A stretch of DNA of 64,000 nt from Arthrobotrys musiformis. Its lineage: Eukaryota; Ascomycota; Orbiliomycetes; Orbiliales; Orbiliaceae. The position numbers were made by a program, and so were the translations under genes. The notes beneath the pieces were generated by a model. It did no database searches. It saw nothing but the letters and a program-made list of their open reading frames with translations, and was not told the origin of the DNA. The stretch spans positions 1,488,001-1,552,000 of the forward strand of contig JAVHJL010000003.1 of assembly GCA_036971715.1 (NCBI GenBank), given 5' to 3'. This document shows, piece by piece, positions 11,357-21,754 of the stretch. Every line of letters starts with the position of its first letter. Position 1 is the first letter of the stretch.

Positions 11357-13718
11357 GGTTTAGGCAGGAGCTAGGCAGATTGATTGGGGGGATGCAAAAG
11401 GTTGAATTTACGACTTAGATGGCTATCTTCGATTAGTCCCTGCTTAGAGGGGAAGAATATAAGAAGAAAAAAAACACAAAATCGAAAAAAAGAGAATGGA
11501 TTCACGACATCTTTTAGGAGGAAGTTTGGGTTCATTGGTTTTTTTTGCAAGTTATAGTGCCTGTTGTTGCGATGTACATATTACCTGATACAAGGATGCG
11601 CTTTTATCTTGTTTTTTTTAGATACACATATATCTCAAATTCAAAGAGAGTCTTTTTTACATTATTGAAATGGGAAAACAGTGTCACTTTCGAGATCTCA
11701 GTCTTGTGCGTCACTATTGGTTTTAAACTTGTAAATTACTCTATAGGATGTCGACAATTACCGGTATACCGCAATATACTACAGAGCTAGAGCTGGAGAG
11801 TCACGCAGTAGCATTTGCTTTATAAAATAAATATATGTAACTACAAGGTGCAATAGCGCCATAGCATCGTAGGAATTATATCCCATAACTCCGAGTTCAA
11901 AAATCATACTTTTTGCACATCTAAGACGACATTGGCACCATAATGATCAGGTCTAGCTTATGGGAACAATGAAGAAGAAAAAAAAAAAAAGATATAATTT
12001 ATGTTCGGCAATAGCGTTATAGAAAAAGTACATACGTATGCGCATTCCGCAAAAATGCTCCGTATAACTCAGCCGTATTTTCTGTATATAATTTAACACG
12101 CCATAGCGTAGGATTTGCAGAAATAAAAAGTTATAGCCGTATAGAATCTAAAGAAACAAGCTTTGAATAATTTTAATTGCTCATCATAAGTCCGTTAGTC
12201 TATCAAGACGGGTACGGTCCTGCCAAAGCGAAGAGGGGGTGGTATTTCGGCTCTGCTCTCCGGTTCGGTCATGTCAGACCGCCCTCTACAGCGACTTGGT
12301 TGAACGCACTCGTGTTAAATTAATTAGCTAGCCTCTTGAGGACAGCTGACAGGATGTCAATAATCTGGAAGTACAGTAGCCGGCCAATCAACCAAGAAAT
12401 ATACCAAGCTACTACTGACTATGCACCGAGTGAACTTTAGACCAAATAATAAGTAAAATAAGGCGATAGATATCAACGTACGTTGGTAGACGCGTCATTC
12501 ACAACTTGGAGTATGCAAAAAATAATCTACAGACGTCTAGACTAGTTTATTCTAAATGTAACATGCAATCGATCAAATTGATGATTGTAAACATGTATCT
12601 TCCACTTTACTTTTTGGTTGCAATGGGAATTCTGATACCTTCATGGGAATTCTGGCAGGCTGAAGGAATATGACCCGAAAATAAGTTGTACACTCATATA
12701 CGTATGCATAAGATGCTAATATTAATGTTAATGTGAAAGAAGCTTTGAAGCTAAATTTAACATGTTTTTGCCGAAAGATTGAATCCAGCAGAAACATACA
12801 GAAACATATAAGACGTATCGGTACATCCCGGTCCGCCACTTCGATATCGCATCTAGTGATCACAGTGGCACGATTGGCCAAAGTCCCAACGAGTGTGGGG
12901 TGATCAATGGAGATCGAGAGTTTGTTGCTTTTTGACGCCCTCGAAAGCAGAATACATTGCTCTCTGTTTAGCTCCCCAAAATTGTGAGCTCGGCAGTCAT
13001 TAGCCTCTGTGTAACCCTTTCCATTCTGGTCATCCGAGTCGCTCCGAGTTGCCAAGAGTTGCCCTGCACGATTTCCCTTCAGGATATGTACAACCGTTGG
13101 TACGGGATGCATATATGCACATGAGTGACCTTCGGCTAACTTTTTTAAACTGCTGGGAAAACACCGTTAAAGGAAATGATGTGCGAGATGGAGTTATTGT
13201 AATAGTGAAATGGCGAGCGCTTCCGTTTTCTTTCGTTTTGTTACTCTGAAATGTCTTCGAGGTAGTTACGTTGCAGTATGATGTGTTTTGTGAGGATATC
13301 CACATTTTCCCGGCTCTTGGCCACCGCTCTTTCCTTCTTCCTCTCTTTTGTTTTTCTTGCAATAACTACATTTTCTTTTCCTTTCTTTTCCTTTTTTTTC
13401 TTTTTTTCTTCTTTTTTCTTCTGTGAATGGATCAGCATGCGGAACTCTAACGTTCCGTCTACGGGTGCAGGTTTGTAATGTCGTGTGAGGGAGGGGCTTT
13501 CCTCGATCGTGGGGATGGAAAAGTATATAAGATTGGGAAGATCGCCTTCTACTCCGCCTCCTCTTGCTCTCAATCCACAGGTCTCGATCATTCATTCGAA
13601 CATCCCCACATTCCTTTTTTTAAATCAAAAGCTTGGCTTTTGGAAATCATTCTCTACCTCAAAAAAGAAAAGACACTCCTTTAAAGCCTTTAGATCTACT
13701 CTAGCTACAGCATCAAAG
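11357..13718. other. Intergenic region between SSP1 and SSP2
   Basis: No supported gene. A minus-strand frame at 12573-13112 (179 codons) has no recognisable family features and is not called. T-rich and pyrimidine tracts at about 13330-13430 precede the SSP2 TATA box at 13524. Confidence 0.5.
13524..13530 (+). promoter_or_regulatory. Putative TATA box of SSP2
   Basis: TATATAA lies 195 bp before the SSP2 ATG and is followed by a CT-rich leader. Confidence 0.5.
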
Positions 13719-14006
13719 ATGCAGCTCACTTCCGTCCTCACCATTGTTATGGTCGCTTTGTCCGGGTAGGTTTGGGATTTTTTTTAACCCTGACTGTTAA
13801 GATACATTGGGAGTATGAACGGTAGCTAAACTTATACGCATACTGTTGATAGTTTTGCCATGGCGGCTCCAACTCCGATTGCGCAGTCGGACGGCCTCCG
13901 CGCCAAAGATGCACCTAAGAAATTGAACGGGCTTATCTCTATTGCCCGGGCTCCTGATAAGAGAGATGTCGTTGAGAAGCGAGATGCCGACGACGACGAC
14001 GAATGA
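13719..14006 (+). CDS. Small secreted protein SSP2, 66 aa
   Basis: Exon 1 (13719-13765) encodes MQLTSVLTIVMVALS plus two bases of a glycine codon. An 87-nt intron (13766-13852, donor GTAGGT, phase 2) is followed by exon 2 (13853-14006), which opens with FAMAAP, a typical cleavage region, and ends in TGA. The mature peptide would be only about 45 residues, with two KR sites (PDKR and VEKR) separated by four residues and an acidic tail DADDDDE. It has no cysteine. The start lies in an AAGATGCAG context shared with SSP3 and SSP4. The unspliced frame stops early in the intron, so the gene is easy to miss. Possible roles are a secreted peptide precursor or a short effector; nothing in the sequence decides between them. 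Confidence 0.7.
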
Positions 14007-16907
14007 ATAACACCCGACAAAAGAGTTACCCCATCTTTGAGGAGATAGGGGGGAGGTGAATTCTGGAGCGATCTATGAACGAACACTGTGAGAAGGAAAG
14101 AGGACTGGGACCACTTCTACCTGAAAAGGATTTTTGGTCTTTTGTGTCATTTTTTCACTCTTCTCGCTTTCTTCTTCTTCTTCTCCTTCTTGTATGAAAT
14201 TTTATGATTTTCACGATTTTCTACGATTTACGAATCTGGGCTGGTCAAGAGACGGGGCTTTGGAATGGGATTTTCTTTTTGAAGTCTTTTGTACATGTAT
14301 TTAAAGTCGAATTGGAATTCGATTCATGATTAAGAAATCCGCAGTCGTATATTAAATCACAATCTCACCGTTTCTCCCGATAAACATAACGGATGGTCTA
14401 CTAGTTTCCGTCGAAGTTGATCTTTGCCCAGAGTATGATATAAAGTATATGCAAGGGTCTAAATGATCTGCGCTTTTTAGCATTGTCGCTCTTCCCGTAA
14501 ACGCGGACTTCACGAGGCAGCTAAGCGAAGCTAACGGGATCTACCACGTTATATATCACAAATATAAACTTTATAATAAAAACGGCGTTGATGTCGTCAA
14601 ACTATATGTGGGACAGCATGCAATACGGAAATTGCGAGATAAGGCCGGGTTGACCGATTTTTTTTTATTTACTTATTTATTTATTTATTTTAAAAAATGT
14701 CATCATCGGAACAACTTACGTTTTGTCTCCTGCCCCGGGCACCCGGAGTAGCGGAATTTAGGGTACGTGTGAATTTCGGCACGTAACGCCGAATCCGGAC
14801 CGGATATGATGGTCGGATAGGTTCCCGGCGTCGATCAAGTCGGCTAAACTGGAAAGTCAGTAAACTTGCGAGTCTATATAACACCTTCATGATTGATACA
14901 ATATGGAAGAAATTTTTGGATGAAGGATCATCGTTTGGCTGGGTATGGGGGTTGTGCATCTAAGCGATGCTCAAGAAGGGTTGCTGTAACGGTGAAGTGG
15001 ATGGTGTTTGCGCTGTGTGCATACGTCTGTACGTGATCCTTTTTTTGTGGAATAATACTACGCCGCTGCAACCCTTAATACAATCTGATAAACATTAAAT
15101 TGGAGATGGTAGACGTGGTGGCTTAGCTAACATGGCCTCTTGGTGAAAATTATCTGAGAAGCGGAATCCCGAGGACAGGGAGTTTCGAGTTGCGATGGTC
15201 ATATGATGTCTTGGGAAGTGAATCGTATATATATAAGACGGGCATTATCCTGATCAAGAGTTTCTTGGAAATTATCACGCCTCCCCCCGAAAGAAAAATA
15301 ATAATAATAATAACAAAAATTTTTTTCAAAAGGAGGTAAACCCCAGGCCTCCCTAAAAAACCCCAAGCAACTAAAGCGGAGAAGACGCACTTGCTCTGCA
15401 GCTCTGTACATGTCGTGGCACACCTCCCAACTAACCTACTCAACCAATGAATTCTAGAATAAAGGCTGATACAATTTTAATTTGTGATATTTTAATAGCA
15501 GCTCCAACTCATGATGAGCCCGCTCCCATTACAACTATTCGAGCATCTAGAAATAATTTCGGTCTTATCTTTGGAAAGCTGCGGCAATTCGAATATTCTA
15601 GGCTACAAAAACAGTGACAGGTACAGCGACGCCGACGAATACTGAACGGCGGCTTGGTTTCGAGCTTCAGGGTTTTTATCCTCGGCCAAGACATTCTGCG
15701 GATGCTTGGGATTCATTTTTGGTCTATTTTGCTTGCGCCCGCCCCCTTCCTTTTCCTTTTGGTTGATTTGCAAATTTGTGAGAAGAATCAATCGAATTAG
15801 TTTACTTTGTGGTATTTTGGAAGTGTGTGTTACATGACTTTTTGTGTTGGCGGCGTTCGAATCGGCTTCAAACGGCGAATATATTCATGGGTTGATTCAT
15901 TTTTTGGCGTCTCTCGCGGTGTATATGCAAAGGTTCGAGTGTATGTATCTCTTTCTTTCTCAGATCGTGAAATCGGCTTTAAATCGTACCGAAACTTTTC
16001 ATCTCCTTTGGCAAGGCGGACAATCGGCACCGCGGTTTCTCGTCCTTGACAGAATACCTCGAATCCACGTTCGCAAAAACGGATCAACCTACCCGTTTCT
16101 ACAACATACCATAAACATAACACATATTCCACACGAAAACACCATTCGGAAGCTCCTTATCAAAGTTGGAAGTTGGTAGACGAGCTCGTAACATCTGGGA
16201 GAGAAAAGACATACTGGTGAAAAATAAAGTTAACGCTCGCGAGACAATCCTGCGTCGAATATCCATATCCTATTTATCAGCCGAGCTTGGCCTCTGCGAA
16301 TGGTTTTGTCGTGATATATAATGGTATATTTCACATTAATCGGATTAATGTTTTTTGGGCTGCAAAACGAAGTAAACATGCCGTGCCCCTTGGAAAAGAC
16401 TTGGAAACCCTTGGGTGTCAACTGGGGCTTCGTGGGATTGAATGAAATGGCGTTTTGAAAGGGAATTTATATTCGAGGGGAAAACGGATTTGGGAATGTT
16501 ACATCTGTCTATGGGTGGTAAGGCGAGATCCTAGGGGCTAGGCTAGGGGGGAAGTCTTCGATGCTTTTTTATGATAGTCGGAAAAAAAAGATCGATGATG
16601 GTGCATGATCGGTGCTATAATTACCTATATAAAGCTGGCGGCCACGAACGCCCTTTTGTGGGGAGATTTTTGAAGATCGATAAATATAAAGTCTTGGGTG
16701 TTTTACCGAGTCCTTGTTTCATTTTCGACTATCGATAGAGATAACGATACACACGCTCTTTTATTTTGGAAACCAGGCTTTCGATTCGGATTCACTCGTT
16801 ATACTCCCAATCTTCACATTCCCTTAGGAGGCTATTCTAGATCCTGCAATCTTGTTTTATTTTTGTTTTTTGAAATTGAAAAGCAAGATAAATAAATTTC
16901 TGTGAAG
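14007..16907. other. Intergenic region between SSP2 and SSP3
   Basis: No supported gene in 2.9 kb. TATA-like boxes occur at about 14874 (TATATAA) and 15226 (TATATATATAAG), but no start codon with a signal-peptide exon follows either. Small frames at 15807-16179 look accidental. The SSP3 TATA box is at 16626. Confidence 0.5.
16626..16633 (+). promoter_or_regulatory. Putative TATA box of SSP3
   Basis: TATATAAA lies 282 bp before the SSP3 ATG. Confidence 0.5.
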
Positions 16908-17338
16908 ATGCAGATTAAAAGCATTTTTGCCGTGGTTCTAGCCATGTCGGGGTGAGTGGCTCCTTGACATACCACACATATCTGTAGTAGAAGCTCGTAC
17001 TGAATCATTTTAATAGCGTTGCTTTGGCCGCCCCCGCCCCATGGGCGGTTTCTCTAAAACCCAGGCCGACCCCTGCTGTCGCTGCTTCAGCGGGAGATGC
17101 GACCGCGCCAGTAGCTACGCCTGCGCCAGGACCACCCGGACCTCCAAGGGGCGTAATCAGATTAAGCGATCCTCACCGTAAGGCAGCGTCAGAACTGTTT
17201 AAATCCGGAGGGCCCCGAAGGCCGGCTCCAGTGGCCCCACCTCCAGCTCCAGCTCCAGCCCCAGCGCCTCCAGTCGCCGCCGCCGCTGCCGCAGACGATA
17301 AGAAGGACGACAAGAAGGACGACAAGAAGGATGATTAA
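16908..17338 (+). CDS. Small secreted protein SSP3, 121 aa, Pro/Ala-rich with an Asp-Lys tail
   Basis: Exon 1 (16908-16951) encodes MQIKSIFAVVLAMS. A 65-nt intron (16952-17016, donor GTGAGT, phase 2) splits a glycine codon. Exon 2 (17017-17338) opens with VALAAPAPW and ends in TAA. The mature protein is rich in Ala and Pro, with alternating PAPAPAP near codons 85-100, and ends in a repeated Asp-Asp-Lys-Lys unit (17294-17335). It has no cysteine, and RR in GGPRRP is the one dibasic site outside the tail. The fold is expected to be disordered. Exon layout and intron phase are those of SSP1, SSP2 and SSP4. The function is unknown. Confidence 0.7.
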
Positions 17339-18232
17339 AGAACCAACTACCAATTTGAAGTCTTGAGCTTCTTCAGAAATGGAGATCTAGGGAATCCCTT
17401 TAAGCTATATATCTAAGCTTTGTACGGTTGTGGATTTGCGGGATATCTTGGGTACTGATTGCCACGATTTAATGGCAAAATTCCAGCTATTTGCAGACGT
17501 GGATCGCAATATATTTTGTTTGGGCCCGGACCCAAGGATCTATGTCATGGAGGTTTCATAAACCTCACATTTCCTTGCTTGTTATATCCTATTTTTACTT
17601 TTTATTTTTTTCACCATCTTTTTCATGTGAAAGGTTTCGATAGTTAGCATCAAGACTCTGTCGATCTGTATGTACAGGATAAGTGCGAATTCGTAAACTA
17701 GCCTTCCTTCCGGATTCCGAGATCGATAGATCAAGTCCCTTGTAGTCGTCGTCATCACTGCAAGTCGGTGCGTTTTTGTGACCAATCGGAACGACTCCTA
17801 GTTCCCATCCCGAGTTCCACAACATGTTGTGTCGATTGTTAGTTGTATCAGGCAGCCGGACTTTAATTCTTGGCTGCAAGGCTGAATTCAAGGCTCGGGC
17901 CTATTCCCGTCGATGGTGGTTTTCAATGATTTTAAAATGTAAAATACGTAACTTTTTTGCAAGTTGGTTGTCCTTATGTCTTGACTACTAGTGGTTGATT
18001 ACTGGTGGCTAGCTATGTTACAGCACTTTTTGATCACAAGTCCCTAAACCAATTGTATTGAAGTATGATGTACTACCTAGAAGAGTACTACAAGAAATGA
18101 TATTAACAAAAAGCCCTTGATCACAACGTAATAAGTCCAAGCTTTTCCGTAATATTCCCTAAACAAATTCAATCAATGGAAGAGGTAAATGGATGCTAAA
18201 CAGGTAGCTCAGTCTAAGAGACACCGTGTGAT
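17339..18232. other. Convergent spacer between SSP3 and the lectin
   Basis: The 3' regions of SSP3 and of the minus-strand lectin gene meet here. No further gene is seen. Confidence 0.55.
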
Positions 18233-18874
18233 TTAGGCTAGAAATTAACAATGGATAGTTAGTTGCTGTGTAATATATGTATTATGAATAAGAGTGATTA
18301 TTCATACCGTCCTCGAGCCTCCAGACCTGGTTATCACCAGCCCACTGGCCCCAGAGTTGGACTCTGGCTCCAGCTGGAATTTCGTCTTCACCTTGGCTGT
18401 CCAAGTCGACGTTCAAGTGGGAGTGTGGAACGAAGATGCTAATGTTTCATCTATGTTAGAAATAGTTGGCAAAGGAAAGATGTTGTGCGAGGGGTATACC
18501 TACCGCCAGAGACCTTCATCATCACCCTCGTTGCGGACATCCCATTGGAATGGTTCATCGGCACCGACGACATTGACGCCCTCGTCACCTCCCTCTGGAG
18601 CGAGGAATTTACCGGTGGCAACGTTGACGATTACCCAAAGACCATCTTCTTCGTTGAGGGTCCACTAGTTATTGAGTTAGAGAAATACATCTAAGATAAA
18701 TATATAAAGCCTGAGGCTATGGTCCGTTATGGTTCGAAGGAGCTAGCATACCTTTTGGTTGTCACCATCATGGGAGTCCCATCCGGTAACAGAGACACCG
18801 TCGGACCCAGAGAGATCGAGGGCAGTGCCGTTCTTGTGGTTGATGATCTTGTAGGTGTTTCCGGATTCAGGCAT
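18233..18874 (-). CDS. Ricin-B-type (beta-trefoil) lectin, 139 aa
   Basis: Four exons on the minus strand: 18874-18752, 18664-18504, 18438-18308 and 18237-18233. Introns are 87, 65 and 70 nt with GT..AG ends. The final exon holds only two bases of an Ala codon plus TAA; the alternative is read-through of intron 3 to a TAA a few codons on. Motifs typical of ricin-B trefoil repeats are visible: an early YKIINHKNGTALDLSG-like segment, a NQKW element ending exon 1, a second repeat with a TGKFLAP element, and DNQVWRLE near the C-terminus. The length equals one trefoil (about 140 aa). There is no signal peptide, so the protein is probably cytosolic, as in related fungal lectins that bind glycans of grazers such as nematodes. 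The glycan bound here cannot be told from sequence. Confidence 0.8.
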
Positions 18875-19030
18875 GGCTATTATGTGTGCTACCAGAGCTT
18901 GACAATAACTTAAATTGGTTTATAGAAAGTGAAGTTTGATTGAAGAAGATTAAGTGATGAATTGATGGTGATGGAGTGGGTGATGGTTTAGAGAAACTTC
19001 CAAGCAGTGAATTGCAGCTCCTCGTCCTCC

Positions 19031-19039
19031 CTTTTTATA
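19031..19039 (-). promoter_or_regulatory. Putative TATA box of the lectin gene
   Basis: On the minus strand this reads TATAAAAAG, about 157 bp before the lectin ATG. Confidence 0.55.
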
Positions 19040-20622
19040 CATGCCGAGCTTCACACTCCGAGCGGGGTATTCGATCGAATTCGATATCGATATGGAAGGG
19101 CCCCCCATTCTGGACTGTAGAAACTCCTTTCAGCTTGCTTGTTTCCTATCCTTGGCACAGGACTTGGTCTTATGCCGTCAGTATGTGATTGGAAGTGAAA
19201 GTGCTTTGGATTCGCAACGTGCATATGTTCAATGGGGATGACACCAGGATTGGTCGTACCATACCTATTCCCGTCGGCCAACGTAGGCTTCACGGCAGGG
19301 GTCGTGCATCGATGAGCGAGGACAGAAGGGAGAAGGTGCAATCCGCCCCGAGGATGTGGGTTATATATGGGGTGGGGAGACATTGGAATCGGTTCACTTT
19401 ATGCGTAATCATGCACCTCATAGTGGAGTCTTTCGAGATATCCATTCTTTCTAAAGGTAATAAGGGTTAAATACTTGTTTCTAAACAAATTGACAAGCTT
19501 GAAGCTTCAGAAATACGGGATACCAAGACCCTGGATAGAGCTTGGAACTTGGGACGGAAGGGTAGCTCAGGAGCTCACCGGATAACTGCTCCCGAGGGCA
19601 GACTAGTACGGCTGCTTCCGAGTTAAAAATCGAATGCACACATGTAAGTACGGTGCATCCTTCCTACATGTGCCCCCCCAATTGCCCAATGGCGTGAGCT
19701 TATAATTAGAAGACGCGTGGCGTAATCCCACTCTGCAGGCAGAATTTCTGGCCCATCCAGCTGATCCGAATGCCAGCGGTTGCCGGCCGCGGGGACGTTG
19801 TCTAACCTTCCTTGAGGATTTGAGTTGACGAATGTGGGGTTTTTAGGGAACAAAGTTGTGATACCCTGTCCGAATGCTCTTGGGACGAAATGTGAACATG
19901 CGGACCTCCTGGACCATGCAGACTTGGCGTTCCTTTTGCACAAGTACTTTTAGTAATTATTTTCTGTAGGAGATACTCGATATTACGAGCATTCGGAATA
20001 CGGAATTTCATTGCATTTGGTAGTTTGCACTTTTGTGGGAGTAAAAGTTTCCCGGCAAGGTTTACCGTCGGTTGAAACATACCGAAATCTTGCACCATCT
20101 CCTTGTTGAATTTGCAGCTGTATCCTGCGTGTTTCTACATGTACCAGAGCTTGGGTTGAAACGAAATTCGAAGCTGATTATCATGTCGTGGCTGACCTGG
20201 CTTACCTTAGCTTCCTTGCCCATGTATATGACTGCTTATATATTGCAATATCGGCGCCGAGTTCGTGGAATGGCATATTTGGATGCTACACTGTTTCTCG
20301 AATAAAGGCAAACGGTCTTGATCCTTTGAGAATTTATTTACGCCCTAGTGTACGCTATCCGAAAGAAGTTGAAAATGTAGTCGATCGTAGCGGTATAGGT
20401 TAATCCGAAGCTTGAGGCGTTACCTAACTCCATCTCGCTTGCGCCTGCGAAGTTCTTATATGGGAAGAAAACCATATCGCCGTGCATGCTAAAGAGCTTG
20501 ATCTGAGATGCTGGAGACGAGATTGTAGATTGCTTGCGGGAAAATGAAGTATAGCATTTTCAAAAAAAGGAAACCTGGGCAGAGGGATCGGATTCGATAT
20601 TGGGCTGCTTTAGGGCCTAGCC

Positions 20623-20630
20623 TATATATA
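20623..20630 (+). promoter_or_regulatory. Putative TATA box of SSP4
   Basis: TATATATA lies 188 bp before the SSP4 ATG. Confidence 0.45.
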
Positions 20631-20810
20631 CTCTGACATCGAAGTGGAATCGACACATATGTGCATATTCGTCTAGATTCGAAATTCATTCATTTCAATA
20701 TATGATCCTTCACGACGTCCTTTTCTTTCCCTCATTTCTCGAAAGCTTCCCCGGCGAACTCAAAGACAATCGTTTAGTTTTCTCGACAAATCCACAACTA
20801 GCTTTTCAAG

Positions 20811-21282
20811 ATGCAGCTTTCTTACATCTTTGGCCTTCTCGTTGCGGTCAGGTAGGTTTCATTTGGTGAAGAATTGGATTGGATGTAACAAACACCACGA
20901 CAATGGATTGACGAGGTCTGACTTGGGCGTGCTTGGTCCAGCTCCGTCGCCGCCCTTCCGACCACCACTTCTGCCGCTGCAGAGAGTTCCAGCCCCAGCC
21001 CAGTGCCAAAGGCCGCACTCCTCGGAACAACAGATAGCAGGGGAAACCTACTTCGTATTTTCAGATTAGCTGCAGTCAAGAAGGACAAGAACCAGTTGGC
21101 AAATGACAGGCTAGCGGTTGCACCAGCTGTCAAAGGTGGGTTTCGATATCTTCACAACCATCTTGGCGACCTGTCAAGCTATCATTTCGATTTTCGATCG
21201 ATGTCTTTCTGACAAATGTCTCTAACATCTTTTAGCCGATGACACCGCCGCGAAAGAGGATGAGGCCAAGGCTGACCATTAG
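20811..21282 (+). CDS. Small secreted protein SSP4, 93 aa
   Basis: Exon 1 (20811-20851) encodes MQLSYIFGLLVAV plus two bases of a serine codon. Intron 1 (20852-20941, 90 nt, phase 2) sits at the same place in the signal peptide as in SSP1-SSP3. Exon 2 (20942-21135) opens with SVAALP and is Ser/Ala-rich. A second intron (21136-21235, 100 nt, donor GTGGGT, phase 1), not found in the other members, leads to exon 3 (21236-21282), which encodes a charged tail, ADDTAAKEDEAKADH. There is no cysteine. The unspliced exon 2 frame runs on into intron 2. The function is unknown. Confidence 0.68.
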
Positions 21283-21754
21283 AGTTCCTAATCGCATGCC
21301 GCTCCTAGAAAGAATGGGTTATGATCATGAAGTATTTTTATCTGTATTGATATCTGTCTGGAACGGATTTTCGGAGTTGAAGTTGGATACTTTATTTTCT
21401 TTACTCTCGTTATTCGATTCGATCCAATTGAATGGAACGGTTTCGTCTCAAGTTGTATATAAACATAGAATAAAATGAAATAAAAAAAAAGAACGATTGA
21501 TTCGGTCATTTGGTGTTCGAGATGTTCGAAATGTTGAGGTGATTTGATTGAATTATCTTCGAGGACATGCCTTGCAATGCACGTGGTTTAAATTTGGAGG
21601 TTGAAGAGTGTTGCTGCTTGTGCGACGCGAGGCCATCTTTTCGCTGCTCTTCGCTTCCTCCCACGTCTTCCAACCTCAACCTCCAATTGCACACCATCAA
21701 CACCCACATACCATCAACATCACCACCCGGTCCCCATCATCGATACTCGCTACA
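21283..21754. other. SSP4 3' region and CDC73 promoter
   Basis: No gene seen. The 3' part is pyrimidine-rich (about 21640-21750), as expected for the CDC73 leader. Confidence 0.55.

Larger units (their letters stand above)
18875..20810. other. Divergent spacer: lectin promoter and SSP4 promoter
   Basis: The lectin promoter has a TATA box on the minus strand (19031-19039). The SSP4 TATA box is at 20623-20630. Frames at 19189-20403 on either strand show no family features and are not called. Confidence 0.5.

Noticed and set aside
12573..13112. 179-codon open frame on the minus strand
   Set aside because: No family resemblance, no promoter or intron signals that improve it, and base composition like the surrounding spacer. 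Transcript data could overturn this.
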